Shown here: positions 5,703 through 6,617 of the stretch, in pieces
Layout: each line of letters starts with the position of its first letter
How positions within the stretch are numbered: the first letter of the stretch is position 1
NCBI GenBank assembly: GCA_012800475.1
Contig: JAAZJF010000209.1
Location: 1 to 6,617 of the forward strand
From: Gammaproteobacteria bacterium
GTDB taxonomy: Bacteria; Pseudomonadota; Gammaproteobacteria; Pseudomonadales; Pseudomonadaceae
Direction: 5' to 3'
Length of the DNA stretch: 6,617 bases
The notes under the pieces: generated by a model
Told to the model about the DNA's origin: nothing
The model's database searches: none
The model's input: the letters and a program-made list of their open reading frames with translations, nothing else
Translations under genes and position numbers: made by a program

Positions 5703-6586
5703 GTCGTATAACTCCAGGTCAACGCTTTCGTGATGCTGTCATCGAAGAAAGTCCACTACAAGTTATCGGTGCAATTAATGCTAACCATGCTTTATTAGCA
5801 AAACGCGCGGGCTTTAAAGCCATTTACCTGTCAGGTGGTGGTGTAGCTGCAGGTTCACTGGGTTTACCTGATTTAGGTATTACCGGTCTTGAAGATGTAC
5901 TGATTGATGTACGTCGTATTACTGATGTCTGTGATTTGCCATTGCTGGTTGATGTGGATACCGGTTTCGGTTCATCTGCATTCAACGTTGCACGTACCGT
6001 TAAATCAATGAGCAAAGCCGGTGCTGCAGCCATCCACATTGAAGACCAAGTGGGTGCTAAGCGTTGTGGTCACCGTCCAAATAAAGAAATCGTGACTCAG
6101 CAAGAAATGGTTGACCGTATTAAGGCCGCCGTTGATGCACGTGAAGACGACAGCTTTGTGATTATGGCGCGTACTGATGCGTTAGCGGTTGAAGGTTTGA
6201 ACTCTGCATTAGATCGCGCAGCAGCGTGCATTGAAGCCGGTGCTGACATGGTCTTCCCTGAAGCCATTACTGAGCTGGATATGTACAAGCTGTTTGCTGA
6301 GCGCGTGAATGCGCCAATTTTAGCGAACATCACTGAGTTCGGCGCAACACCACTCTTTACTGTGGATGAGTTGCGTACTGCGAATGTAGGTTTAGTGCTG
6401 TACCCTCTGTCAGCGTTCCGTGCAATGAACAAAGCAGCGGAAAATGTATATGAAGCTGTGCGTCGTGATGGCACTCAGAAAAATGTGGTTGATACCATGC
6501 AAACCCGTATGGAATTGTACGACCGCATCAACTACCACGCTTTTGAGCAGAGCCTAGACGCTTTGTTTGCTCAGAAAAAAAGCTAA
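5699..6586 (+). CDS. prpB: 2-Methylisocitrate lyase
   Basis: PrpB splits 2-methylisocitrate into pyruvate and succinate, the last step of the 2-methylcitrate cycle that consumes propionyl-CoA, in the cytoplasm. At 295 aa it has the usual length for the family. The isocitrate-lyase signature KRCGH is at 121-125 with catalytic Cys123. The metal and substrate residues fall where they do in E. coli PrpB: SGG at 45-47, D58, D85 and D87 (VDVDTG), E115, R158, E188 and N210. It is intact and without insertions, which separates it from the longer true isocitrate lyases. PEP mutase and oxaloacetate decarboxylase relatives lack the KRCGH cysteine. The start is fixed by GAGG 6 nt upstream and the ATGA overlap with the regulator. 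Codons such as GGT and CGT are frequent, fitting a well-expressed enzyme. The window ends 31 bp after its stop; a citrate synthase gene (prpC) would be expected next but cannot be confirmed. No terminator is seen in those 31 bp. Confidence 0.97.
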   Translation: MSRITPGQRFRDAVIEESPLQVIGAINANHALLAKRAGFKAIYLSGGGVAAGSLGLPDLGITGLEDVLIDVRRITDVCDLPLLVDVDTGFGSSAFNVARTVKSMSKAGAAAIHIEDQVGAKRCGHRPNKEIVTQQEMVDRIKAAVDAREDDSFVIMARTDALAVEGLNSALDRAAACIEAGADMVFPEAITELDMYKLFAERVNAPILANITEFGATPLFTVDELRTANVGLVLYPLSAFRAMNKAAENVYEAVRRDGTQKNVVDTMQTRMELYDRINYHAFEQSLDALFAQKKS

Positions 6587-6617
6587 GTTCGAGTTAATCG
6601 CCCATAGAGTGATGACC

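Noticed and set aside
6097..6474. 125-codon open frame antisense to prpB
   Set aside because: The product is dominated by Ser, Ala and Thr, as expected from reading a conserved coding strand backwards. prpB is unambiguous over the same bases.
6587..6617. Start of prpC at the right edge (GTGATGACC at the end)
   Set aside because: Only a few bases are visible and no clear ribosome site precedes them, so the next gene cannot be called.

Overview
The window looks like chromosomal DNA of a gammaproteobacterium, most likely a Pseudomonas-related lineage with moderate GC. The basis is gene content and order: a stand-alone pabB, the three-gene RimK-like ligase / 7TM inactive transglutaminase / retropepsin-like protease cassette, and a GntR-type propionate regulator overlapping prpB. 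This is recognition from memory, not a database result. I see no insertion sequence, tRNA, rRNA or CRISPR array.

Layout. (1) Bases 1-141 hold the C-terminal end of an unrecognised plus-strand membrane-anchored protein. It converges on pabB with only 9 bp between the two stop codons, both of which lie in the arms of a small inverted repeat. (2) From about 4634 down to 151 runs a minus-strand gene series: a secreted retropepsin-like peptidase, a membrane protein with a catalytically dead periplasmic transglutaminase domain and seven C-terminal helices, a cytoplasmic RimK-like ATP-grasp ligase, and then pabB. The first three genes are 5 and 4 bp apart and surely form one unit. pabB follows after 62 bp that contain most of a perfect 15-bp-arm inverted repeat. 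(3) Bases 4635-4979 are a divergent intergenic region. Its right half contains a sigma-70-like promoter and three TGTCGACA-type dyads, probably operators of the adjacent regulator. (4) On the plus strand lie a GntR/FCD regulator (prpR-like) and prpB, overlapping by ATGA. The window ends 31 bp after prpB, where prpC would be expected.

How the genes work together. The right end is the start of a propionate-degradation (2-methylcitrate cycle) operon that probably controls itself. The middle cassette is the less understood part. An ATP-dependent amino-acid ligase inside the cell, a peptidase outside the inner membrane, and a membrane protein linking the two sides suggest a system that makes, moves or trims a small peptide or peptide tag in the envelope. 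Its substrate cannot be read from the sequence. pabB makes aminodeoxychorismate for folate; its position behind the cassette may mean co-transcription or just adjacency.
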